This document shows, one piece after another, positions 1-5,571 of a stretch of 64,000 nt of DNA. This DNA comes from Veillonella montpellierensis DSM 17217 (lineage in GTDB: Bacteria; Bacillota; Negativicutes; Veillonellales; Veillonellaceae). How positions within the stretch are numbered: the stretch's first letter is position 1; every line of letters starts with the position of its first letter. The position numbers were made by a program, and so were the translations under genes. The stretch is from NCBI RefSeq assembly GCF_000426745.1, contig NZ_AUFY01000002.1:1-64000 (forward strand). The letters are read 5' to 3'. The notes beneath the pieces were generated by a model that saw only the letters and a list, made by a program, of their open reading frames with translations, was not told the origin of the DNA and searched no databases.

Positions 1-1
1 A

Positions 2-58
2 ATCATCATATTTATACTTATTGTGTGTTTGATTCTATATATTTTGTGTGGTAAATAA
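2..58 (+). CDS. C-terminal end of small membrane protein (partial)
   Basis: Eighteen codons plus TAA, cut by the window edge. The peptide is identical to the C-terminus of the intact copy at 1913-2071 (ending ILYILCGK). It is the tail of a hydrophobic phage-type membrane protein. It is included because the repeat unit proves the reading frame. Nothing can be said about its start. Confidence 0.6.
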   Translation: MIIFILIVCLILYILCGK

Positions 59-67
59 TTTAATAAC

Positions 68-95
68 AAAGCCTTGTACCCAGTGCAGGCTTTTT
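68..95 (+). terminator. Intrinsic terminator after small membrane protein, copy 1
   Basis: AAAGCCT pairs with AGGCTTT across a short loop and is followed by a T run. Equivalent hairpins occur at 851-879 and 2081-2109 in the other repeat copies. Confidence 0.7.
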
Positions 96-198
96 ATATT
101 ACATTTTTAGTATTGCAGGCGAAAAGAACAAGACTCTAACGTGAGGTGTGGCTCACGAAAAGTAAGGGTAATGAGAAGTTAATTATAAGGAGGTAACT

Positions 199-321
199 AT
201 GACTAAAGAGAAACTATTAGCATTAGGACTAACTGAGGAGCAAGCTGCTAAAGTTGTCGATGATTATGGTAAAAATTATGTAGCCAAAATACAATTTAAT
301 GTAAAATTTAAAGGTGCCTGA
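199..321 (+). pseudogene. Remnant of phage GP20-type scaffold protein (N-terminal 34-40 codons)
   Basis: After the strong Shine-Dalgarno comes ATG and a 40-codon frame beginning MTKEKLLALGLTEEQAAKVV. That opening is characteristic of phage minor structural protein GP20 (capsid scaffold) as I know the family. These proteins are normally far longer with a coiled coil. Here similarity stops after about 34 residues and a TGA ends the frame, where the sequence runs into an unrelated nuclease-like domain. I read this as a recombination scar at a phage head-gene locus. Family assignment rests on recognition of the N-terminus only. Confidence 0.55.
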
Positions 322-562
322 TTTTAAGAGCGGTAGTAAAACATATAAACTAAAAACGCCTAAAGGTAACGGTAAAAATACAATTTATGACGCAATAAAT
401 AAAAATAAAAAGTAATCCAATAGATTTGTTATTTCTCTTGACGAAACAGAAATAGATATTCAATCAGCTGAATTGTAAATTAAAAAGGTATTTAATACAA
501 TATATAAAAAATGTAAGAAAAGTTATTTTGATACAAAACAAGAAAGTAATAAAATCATATAA
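317..562 (+). pseudogene. Broken CdiA-C-like nuclease toxin domain
   Basis: One frame reads on from the GP20 scar with the motif KTPKGNGKNTIYDAI, then a VISLDETEID stretch, then IKKVFNTIY. This order resembles the C-terminal tRNase domain of CdiA-type contact-dependent toxins (CdiA_C), which is also found at the C-termini of phage Mu F-like head proteins. Two in-frame TAA codons (413-415 and 476-478) interrupt it. Each sits where the family tends to have glutamine, so each could be a CAA to TAA change. There is no own start codon and it is certainly non-functional. The family call is from motif memory; a profile search would settle it. Confidence 0.5.
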
Positions 563-564
563 AA

Positions 565-631
565 AAAAGGCGATTAGTCTCTCTACCAGATATACAAATA
601 TATCAACGGGGCAAAGAAACAATCACCTTTT
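565..631 (+). terminator. Long-loop inverted repeat after nuclease remnant
   Basis: AAAAGGCGATT and AATCACCTTTT form a nearly perfect 10-11 bp stem (one mismatch) with a loop of about 45 nt and a short T run. Plausibly the terminator of the degraded toxin gene. Confidence 0.4.
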
Positions 632-682
632 ATTACTTAGATTATATCTAACTTTCTTTATTTTTTCAATGGGACTAAGTCT

Positions 683-841
683 ATGAAACTATTATTTCTA
701 CAAGTATTATTTTTAATCATTAACAGGATATTTGAGTTGCAGCTGCCATTGTGGTTTTTATGGTTGCCAATGATTATAGTGGGGATAATTATATTTATAA
801 TTATTGCGTGTTTGATTCTATATATTGTGTGTGATAAATAA
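683..841 (+). CDS. Small hydrophobic phage-type membrane protein, 52 aa
   Basis: A 52-codon frame, MKLLFLQVLF...ILYIVCDK, with one or two membrane segments and a Leu-Trp-Phe-Leu-Trp centre. It is too short for many gene finders, but a second intact copy (1913-2071) differs mostly conservatively, which supports real coding. The pattern recalls the small 'transmembrane Fragile-X-F' proteins found in phage structural clusters. No strong ribosome-binding site is visible. An immunity or holin-like role is possible, but I cannot show it. The 64-residue open frame on the opposite strand is its shadow. Confidence 0.55.
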   Translation: MKLLFLQVLFLIINRIFELQLPLWFLWLPMIIVGIIIFIIIACLILYIVCDK

Positions 842-850
842 TTTAATAAC

Positions 851-879
851 AAAGCTTTGTACCTAGTGCAGGGCTTTTT
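851..879 (+). terminator. Intrinsic terminator, copy 2
   Basis: AAAGC...GGGCTTTT hairpin directly after the small membrane protein, at the same place as in copies 1 and 3. Confidence 0.6.
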
Positions 880-985
880 ATATTGTTTTTTAGTATTGCA
901 GGCGAAAAAGAATAAGACTGTAACGTGAGGTGTGGCTCACGAAAATTAAGCGTAACGAGAATTTTAATTATAAGGAGGTAAATAA

Positions 986-1477
986 AAAAAAGAAGTACCT
1001 AAAGAACGAATTGAAGAAGGCGGTCTAGAATATTTAAATGGCACTACTAATCATAAGCGTGAACGATTACTTGGCGTACATAGGGATAAAGCTGTAGAGG
1101 AAGGGATGTTGTGGACACAAAAGGCTAGAGGATATAGCGGAAAAGTATTAGAAAGTCGCTTGCCTAAGATAGATGTAAATGTTATTCTGAACTCAGAAGT
1201 GGCGACAAATAAACGCTTAGCTATTAGTCAATTTAAATTTATTCCTCTAGGTACAATAGTGGAACCAAAACGAATTATTGCAGGGGTGGGTAGTGATAAG
1301 GATTTACGAGCCTCTGTTCGATTGGTCGAAAAGTATAATACTAATGCTATTGGATGGAGTAAGTTGATGGGGATAATTCCATCAAATAAATATATTTTTG
1401 ATATTCATTGGTATTATCATAAAGATACAGGCCCTATAGAGTTTAAAATTAAGTCCGAAAAAGAAAGGAGAAAATAG
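986..1477 (+). pseudogene. Orphan C-terminal toxin module (no start codon)
   Basis: An open frame of 163 codons runs from just after an in-frame TAA, next to the Shine-Dalgarno of repeat copy 2, to TAG. The first in-frame ATG is only at 1106, inside what looks like one continuous domain. That is expected for a toxin C-terminus detached from its long carrier. It is rich in Lys, Arg and His, with a C-terminal motif IFDIHWYYHKDTGPIEFKI. I do not recognise the toxin family. A putative immunity gene follows after 1 base. It may be silent unless recombined onto an intact carrier, or expressed as a 123-residue fragment from ATG 1106. Confidence 0.55.
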
Positions 1478-1478
1478 C

Positions 1479-1748
1479 ATGAAAGTTAGATATAAAGGCG
1501 AATCATTTGGAGTTGATGGTTTAACCAATAACAAGATTTATGAGTGCGTTGCTATTGAGCATCCTTTCTTGCGAATTATTGATGATTCAGAAGAGGATTA
1601 TTTATATGATATTCTTACTCCGAGGGATTTAAACAGTGAGGCACAAGGCGTATGGGAAATCATTGAGGATGACGAGAATAATAGCCTAAAGAAGGCAATT
1701 GAAGATTACACTCATGTTGATTTTGGAACGTGGATTACAAAAAAATAA
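1479..1748 (+). CDS. Putative immunity protein of the orphan toxin module, 89 aa
   Basis: A small acidic protein starting MKVRYKGESFGVDGLTNNKIYECVA, with a mid-section DDSEEDYLYDI and an acidic centre. It looks like the compact beta-rich proteins that sit next to phage and polymorphic toxins in Firmicutes. GAAAGGAG lies 8-9 bases before ATG, and the gene begins 1 base after the toxin frame, so the two are coupled. Its acidity against a basic neighbour fits toxin neutralisation. The immunity role is inferred from position and composition. It could alternatively be a small phage protein of unknown function. Confidence 0.6.
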   Translation: MKVRYKGESFGVDGLTNNKIYECVAIEHPFLRIIDDSEEDYLYDILTPRDLNSEAQGVWEIIEDDENNSLKKAIEDYTHVDFGTWITKK

Positions 1749-1794
1749 CATTCAAACCGCTTACTTAGTAGGTTGTTTTTTAGTAAAAGGTGTG

Positions 1795-1862
1795 AAAAAG
1801 ACACCAACGCCTCACCCTAACACATTACGTGTTATCAAGGGGTAAGGATTGATGTCTTTTAT
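1795..1862 (+). terminator. Long terminator hairpin after immunity gene
   Basis: AAAAAGACA...TGTCTTTT closes a long imperfect hairpin containing ACCC/GGGGT and an inner AACAC/GTGTT stem, followed by a T-rich stretch. Confidence 0.6.
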
Positions 1863-1912
1863 TAATTAAATTATAGCGTATTTTCTTTATTTTTTAAAGA
1901 TGATTAAGTACT

Positions 1913-2071
1913 ATGAAATTACTATTGCTACAAGTATTATTTTTAATTATTAACAGGATATTTGAGTTGCAGCTGCCATTGTGGTTTTTATGGTTGCCAA
2001 TAATTATAGCGGAAATCATCATATTTATACTTATTGTGTGTTTGATTCTATATATTTTGTGTGGTAAATAA
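1913..2071 (+). CDS. Small hydrophobic phage-type membrane protein, 52 aa (second intact copy)
   Basis: Paralogue of 683-841, identical in length, reading MKLLLLQVLF...ILYILCGK. Substitutions are largely conservative (for example MIIVG versus IIIAE in the membrane core), so the frame has been maintained. An in-frame TGA lies four codons upstream, so the ATG used here is the first possible start. The function is unknown. It belongs to the repeat block that links toxin-type modules to a GP20-type start. Confidence 0.55.
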   Translation: MKLLLLQVLFLIINRIFELQLPLWFLWLPIIIAEIIIFILIVCLILYILCGK

Positions 2072-2080
2072 TTTAATAAC

Positions 2081-2109
2081 AAAGCCTTGTACCCAGTGCA
2101 GGGCTTTTT
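2081..2109 (+). terminator. Intrinsic terminator, copy 3
   Basis: AAAGCCTTG...CAGGGCTTTTTA hairpin after the small membrane protein. Confidence 0.65.
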
Positions 2110-2215
2110 ATATTGCCTTTTTAGTATTGCAGGCGAAAAGAACAAGACTGTAACGTGAGGTGTGGATTACGAAAAGTAAGCGTAACGAGAAGTTTAATTA
2201 TAAGGAGGTAATACA

Positions 2216-2323
2216 TGGTGTAAATCAAATAAAATATTAATGCATACCTTTGAATCATTGTATGTAATCAAGGATAAGAAGAATGGTATTTTCAGTGATT
2301 TAATTGTTCTGAATAGTATGTAG
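2216..2323 (+). pseudogene. Short coding remnant after third repeat
   Basis: After the third Shine-Dalgarno, ATG-GTG-TAA stops at once. Another frame stays open for 35 codons (…MHTFESLYVIKDKKNGIFSD…) to TAG. It may be the C-terminal scrap of another cassette protein. I do not recognise it and it is too short to classify. Confidence 0.25.
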
Positions 2324-2468
2324 ATGTTTTTTCTCTACGATAAGATATATTTTAATCATAGGGAGGGAAAAAGACATAAAGAAAGATAGGGCAGAAAAGA
2401 TAATCATATATATTTTAGAAAGTAAATATGAAAATTCATTACTAAATTCATTGCATACGTTTTTACCA

Positions 2469-2498
2469 TTGACCGAACATATATTCGCATGGTATAAT
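2469..2498 (+). promoter_or_regulatory. Sigma-70 type promoter overlapping a LexA box
   Basis: TTGACC (2469-2474) and a perfect TATAAT (2493-2498) are separated by 18 bp, upstream of the LysM gene. The first LexA-like box lies inside the spacer, an ideal place for repression. Confidence 0.75.
2474..2487 (+). promoter_or_regulatory. LexA (SOS) box 1
   Basis: CGAACATATATTCG differs by one base from the Firmicutes SOS palindrome CGAAC-N4-GTTCG. It sits between the -35 and -10 elements. Confidence 0.75.
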
Positions 2499-2509
2499 TT
2501 CCATGTAAA

Positions 2510-2523
2510 CAAACAAATGTTCG
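2510..2523 (+). promoter_or_regulatory. LexA (SOS) box 2
   Basis: CAAACAAATGTTCG also differs by one base from CGAAC-N4-GTTCG. It lies around the expected transcription start, 36 bp downstream of box 1 (start to start). Confidence 0.65.
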
Positions 2524-2574
2524 TAGATTTTATGTTCTATATTATGGTTATAAAATGTATAAGGTGGAGATACA

Positions 2575-2886
2575 ATGAAACGACAAATATATATGATGGT
2601 GACATTATGCTTGATGATAATGATTGGTTATCATGTAATGGGAGAAACTGTTGTATTAGATACAAACAATGTACAGCTAGTTACGGTATCTCATGGAGAT
2701 ACTATTTGGAGTATTGCAGAAAAAAATTCGTCAAATGATGTAGACATAAGAGATGTAGTGTATTCGATTAAAGATTTAAATCATATTGAAAAGTCTGGAG
2801 AGTTAGTGCCTGGCAGTAAGTTAAAAATACCAACTATTAAAGTAGTTAAACCATTATTTGATACTAGTTATATAGCTAGAAACTAA
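2575..2886 (+). CDS. yneA: LysM-domain SOS cell-division inhibitor (YneA-like)
   Basis: 103 residues. An N-terminal hydrophobic segment (about residues 5-22) acts as signal or membrane anchor. A LysM peptidoglycan-binding domain follows: VTVSHGDTIWSIAEK, a central DIRDVVYSIKDLN, then PGSKLKIPTI. B. subtilis YneA has this layout and blocks division during DNA damage. The two LexA-like boxes on its promoter strongly support the same role. A GGTGGAG site precedes ATG. YneA is usually next to lexA, but here the neighbours are a toxin-cassette remnant and a recombinase. The symbol is by function and architecture, since YneA sequences diverge quickly. Confidence 0.75.
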   Translation: MKRQIYMMVTLCLMIMIGYHVMGETVVLDTNNVQLVTVSHGDTIWSIAEKNSSNDVDIRDVVYSIKDLNHIEKSGELVPGSKLKIPTIKVVKPLFDTSYIARN

Positions 2887-2922
2887 AATAATGTGTCCAG
2901 TGTATAAGTTAACATGACATAT

Positions 2923-2980
2923 AATAGCTCCTAATAGAAACTTTTACAGTATCAGTAGAATTTCTATTAGGAGCTATTTT
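2923..2980 (+). terminator. Strong intrinsic terminator of the LysM gene
   Basis: A perfect 18-bp inverted repeat (AATAGCTCCTAATAGAAA and its complement) with a 20-nt loop and a TTTTG tail. The 243 bp from here to the recombinase hold nothing else I can identify. Confidence 0.8.
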
Positions 2981-3223
2981 GTCGATGATAATTTATATAA
3001 ATTGATATATCACTATTATTTTTATAGCGTACGTTAAGTGTGGTATTTTTAATTTAAGAAATATACTTTCTAATATATAGAACGGTATCTTTTTGTAATT
3101 CTCTAATACATAGTAAGCTTATGTGTTTAACATAAAACTTTTACACATGGCAATGCTCATTTAGACCATATAAAATTATGTAAAGAATGTAAATTCTAGA
3201 TAATAGTATATTTTTTGCGGCTA

Positions 3224-4234
3224 CTATTTTCTTTTGTTAAAGATAGAAGAGATAGGATTATCTACAAATTTATTAGCTTCATTAATATAGCGTCTAACCA
3301 TGTTAACACTATGATGACGTGTTTGCCGCATGATATTTCTTTCTTCTACACCATATGAGGCAGCAGTTGTAGCAAAACCATGTCGAAGACTATGTGCACC
3401 ATACATATCAGGTTCTAATCCAATGAGTGATACATATTTTTTTACAATATTGGCAACACTTTTGTCACTTAATGCTGTTTTTCTAAGGGAACCATTTTTT
3501 GTAAATCCTCTGAATAATGGACCAGATTTAATATGAGATAAGGCCAACCATTTTTTTACATGTGTTACAGCGCATAATTCTTTCGTGTCGATATATGGTA
3601 TAGCGACGATTGCTCCTTGACCTTCTTGATCGGCTTTAGAGGAGGCAATAAAAATTTCCATGCCATTAGGAGAAAATGTAATATCTTCTACTGTAATGGC
3701 ACTTATTTCACTGCGTCGAAATGCACCCATAAATCCTAATAGTAAAATTGCCTTATCTCGTGTGGCAACAATGTCAATGTCAATTGTTGTTTCGTTAATA
3801 TAGTTGATAATATCCTTGATATCTTCCAATAGTAAGGGGGTTTTCCCTTGTTGGAAAGTACCTTTAAATCTTCTAATGCCTCGGAGCGCACTTTTTACTA
3901 GTGGTGAGGTACATGGGTTGCTAGATAATCCAGAAGCATTTAAATTTTCAGAAATAGCACTGATACGTCTTGATATAGTATTAGCTTTTGCATAATCAGC
4001 CAAATCATTAATATAATTAACAATTGTTTCTGGTGTGGGTGGAAATGGTTCTACGTGATTATAGTGACACCAATCAACAAAGTCAGACCAATCCGATTCA
4101 TAGGCATCAATAGTATGTTCAGCTTTAGATAGTAAAATACTTTTCTTGGCTTTTGCTGATAATTTAGTGCTATTTAGCAACTGATCATTATGACGCAAGA
4201 AAAAGTGTTGCGTATTAGATTTTATAGTCATCAT
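3224..4234 (-). CDS. Tyrosine recombinase, Cre/XerD-like
   Basis: 336 residues. The N-terminal core-binding domain (about 30-135) includes DWCHYNHVEPFPPTPETIVNYI and ISRRISAISENLNASGL, an arrangement resembling Cre and related phage/plasmid recombinases. The catalytic domain keeps the signature residues: Arg in GAFRRSEIS, His-x-x-Arg in AHSLRHG, His in RQTRHHS and the nucleophile Tyr in VRRYI. It makes staggered strand exchange through a 3'-phosphotyrosyl intermediate. No other integrase-type gene is near. A 43-bp inverted repeat 115 bp upstream of the start may be its target site. It may be the integrase of the decayed phage-like region, or an independent resolvase or invertase. Confidence 0.85.
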   Translation of the reverse strand: MMTIKSNTQHFFLRHNDQLLNSTKLSAKAKKSILLSKAEHTIDAYESDWSDFVDWCHYNHVEPFPPTPETIVNYINDLADYAKANTISRRISAISENLNASGLSSNPCTSPLVKSALRGIRRFKGTFQQGKTPLLLEDIKDIINYINETTIDIDIVATRDKAILLLGFMGAFRRSEISAITVEDITFSPNGMEIFIASSKADQEGQGAIVAIPYIDTKELCAVTHVKKWLALSHIKSGPLFRGFTKNGSLRKTALSDKSVANIVKKYVSLIGLEPDMYGAHSLRHGFATTAASYGVEERNIMRQTRHHSVNMVRRYINEANKFVDNPISSIFNKRK

Positions 4235-4348
4235 ATCTCCAATTTAATATTTGTATAACAGTATCATATAGTAGTGTACAATTGCATGATACATTATATA
4301 TAGAATTATAGATATATATGTGTATTATATCATGCATATATTATTATA

Positions 4349-4391
4349 CCACATTACTTCCGATAACGATATATTATCGGAAGTAATGTGG
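4349..4391. repeat. Perfect 18-bp inverted repeat with 7-bp spacer, candidate lox-type site
   Basis: CCACATTACTTCCGATAA and its exact complement flank CGATATA. There is no T run on either side, so a terminator is unlikely. Arm-spacer-arm geometry with a 6-8 bp spacer is what tyrosine recombinases use, and the inner arm (ATTACTTCCGATAA) looks like a relative of the loxP arm (ATAACTTCGTATA). It lies upstream of the recombinase. Only one copy is seen in the window. Confidence 0.55.
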
Positions 4392-4641
4392 TTGAGTGTA
4401 GATACTGCCTAGGTTCTATTATTTGGAGTTGTACCATGAGTTGTACCGTCAGTATACCCGTATTTGTTCTAATACACTCTTACGAGTTCCTATGGATTTA
4501 CGTGTACTGCATATGCAAGAAATAGATTATCTTAAACTAATTGTATTAGAGAAATTTTTTAATTAATACTAGTATGTAATACATGTGATATATATTGATT
4601 ATAGACATTGATACATCTTTAATATACTCAATTATCAATGG
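4392..4641. other. Intergenic stretch without recognised gene
   Basis: Between the inverted repeat and the DUF1848 gene, both of whose neighbours are transcribed leftward. It contains a tandem pair of GAGTTGTACC decamers about 14 bp apart (near 4425-4450) and AT-rich DNA. No convincing reading frame or RNA is visible. Confidence 0.4.
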
Positions 4642-5571
4642 TTAAAATTCTAATCTCATTTGATTGTCAACCCAACTTGATTCACTAGCATCATATATGA
4701 TATCTAAAGGTGTAGATGTACCTATTAAAAATGGTGATTTAGGGTTATGTTGCTTCATGTTGTATCTTACTGTGGCTATATCGGTATTGGCATAGCAATA
4801 CCGACAGAAATGACCACAGGAATTATATATCCCGATATCATCATGGATAAAACAATTACATTGCTTTCTGGCTGGTGGTTTATTAGGCAATATAAGATTT
4901 GTTTGAAAAGCACGTTCAAAGGTATTTTTAGTAAAACACCCAGATGTGTCAGCCCCTAGTGATGTATAATCAATCAATTCCCCACAAGTCTTAAGTTTCA
5001 TTCCATAAGAATTGGCAATAGTTACTAACGCTTCTATAACTTTATAAGTTTCTATTTTTGTTGGTCGACAAAGAGTTGAAAAATTACGACGCACTTTTGG
5101 ATATAAATCAATAAAACTTACAATAACTGTATCTGTATAATCTTTTAGCTGTTTTGCAATATAGTTAAATGTACGTAGATGATACTCTAACGTATATGTA
5201 GACGTGAAAAAAATAGGATCATATCTCCACACTAATTGATAAGGCGATACATAGTTTGATAGTTGTTTGAAAGTCTTAATAACGTTGTCAATTGATGGAA
5301 CATTGGGCTCTATATCTTTGCCATATCCAGTTATTGTTACATGCCAATACTGTCTGTAAGATGCTAATAATTTCATATATGTCAGCATTGGCTTAGGATT
5401 TTTACTACAAAATATAATACCATCAATTATAGTGGGATGGAGTATATATCGCTTTACGGATAACTTATGATAAGGATTACGCACTAACACATATCCATCT
5501 TGTATTCGATTAGCAAACCACTCTGCATAAAAAGCAGGTATATCTGTACGTTGTCCTGTTTGTAATATCAT
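4642..5571 (-). CDS. DUF1848 family protein, probable Fe-S protein
   Basis: 309 residues from the ATG that overlaps the pepD stop as ATGA; an in-frame ATG 11 codons upstream is less likely. The N-terminus MILQTGQRTDIPAFYAEWF...VLVRNPY and the C-terminal cysteine cluster (CNCFIHDDIGIYNSCGHFCRYCYAN) are diagnostic of DUF1848. The CxxxCxxC-like spacing recalls radical SAM proteins, and several close family members are annotated as such, but the reaction is unknown. Translation appears coupled to pepD. There is no clear independent Shine-Dalgarno. Confidence 0.8.
   Translation of the reverse strand: MILQTGQRTDIPAFYAEWFANRIQDGYVLVRNPYHKLSVKRYILHPTIIDGIIFCSKNPKPMLTYMKLLASYRQYWHVTITGYGKDIEPNVPSIDNVIKTFKQLSNYVSPYQLVWRYDPIFFTSTYTLEYHLRTFNYIAKQLKDYTDTVIVSFIDLYPKVRRNFSTLCRPTKIETYKVIEALVTIANSYGMKLKTCGELIDYTSLGADTSGCFTKNTFERAFQTNLILPNKPPARKQCNCFIHDDIGIYNSCGHFCRYCYANTDIATVRYNMKQHNPKSPFLIGTSTPLDIIYDASESSWVDNQMRLEF

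Larger units (their letters stand above)
1..196 (+). repeat. Direct-repeat copy 1 (partial): TM-protein end, terminator, leader, Shine-Dalgarno
   Basis: This is the truncated left copy of the block that recurs at 683-980 and 1913-2210. It holds the last codons of a small membrane protein, an intrinsic terminator, then a leader ending in the same TATAAGGAGGTAA ribosome-binding site. A 6-bp hairpin (CGTGAG at 140-145, CTCACG at 152-157) lies inside the leader. Differences from copy 3 are a few substitutions and short indels. The true left end is outside the window. Confidence 0.85.
683..980 (+). repeat. Direct-repeat copy 2 (298 bp)
   Basis: Complete copy of the block, the same length as 1913-2210 counted from the ATG of the small membrane protein to the end of AAGGAGGTA. 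The leader hairpin CGTGAG/CTCACG lies at 924-941. After the Shine-Dalgarno there is no ATG; instead the sequence passes through TAA into an orphan toxin domain. Confidence 0.85.
1913..2210 (+). repeat. Direct-repeat copy 3 (298 bp)
   Basis: Complete third copy: small membrane protein, terminator, leader, AAGGAGGTA. In its leader the 3' hairpin arm has changed from CTCACG to ATTACG, yet five pairs can still form with CGTGAG (one through G-U). This weakly supports conservation of an RNA stem. Confidence 0.85.

Noticed and set aside
658-852. 64-residue open frame on the minus strand (and the 83-residue one at 1894-2145)
   Set aside because: Both are antisense to the small membrane protein in the repeat, whose plus-strand frame is conserved between copies; the minus frames differ at their ends and lack ribosome-binding sites.
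986-1477. Assignment of the orphan toxin to a named Ntox or BECR family
   Set aside because: I could not match enough motif residues from memory to any one family, so the family is left open.
1-2210. The repeats as a CRISPR array
   Set aside because: Units are 298 bp with large, unequal, coding intervals; no short palindromic repeats or cas genes.
2451-2738. 95-residue plus-strand frame upstream of the LysM gene
   Set aside because: Covers the promoter and LexA boxes and overlaps the LysM gene in another frame; no site before its ATG.
4349-4391. The 43-bp inverted repeat as a transcription terminator
   Set aside because: No T run follows the stem on either strand, and it lies upstream of the recombinase gene instead of behind a gene.
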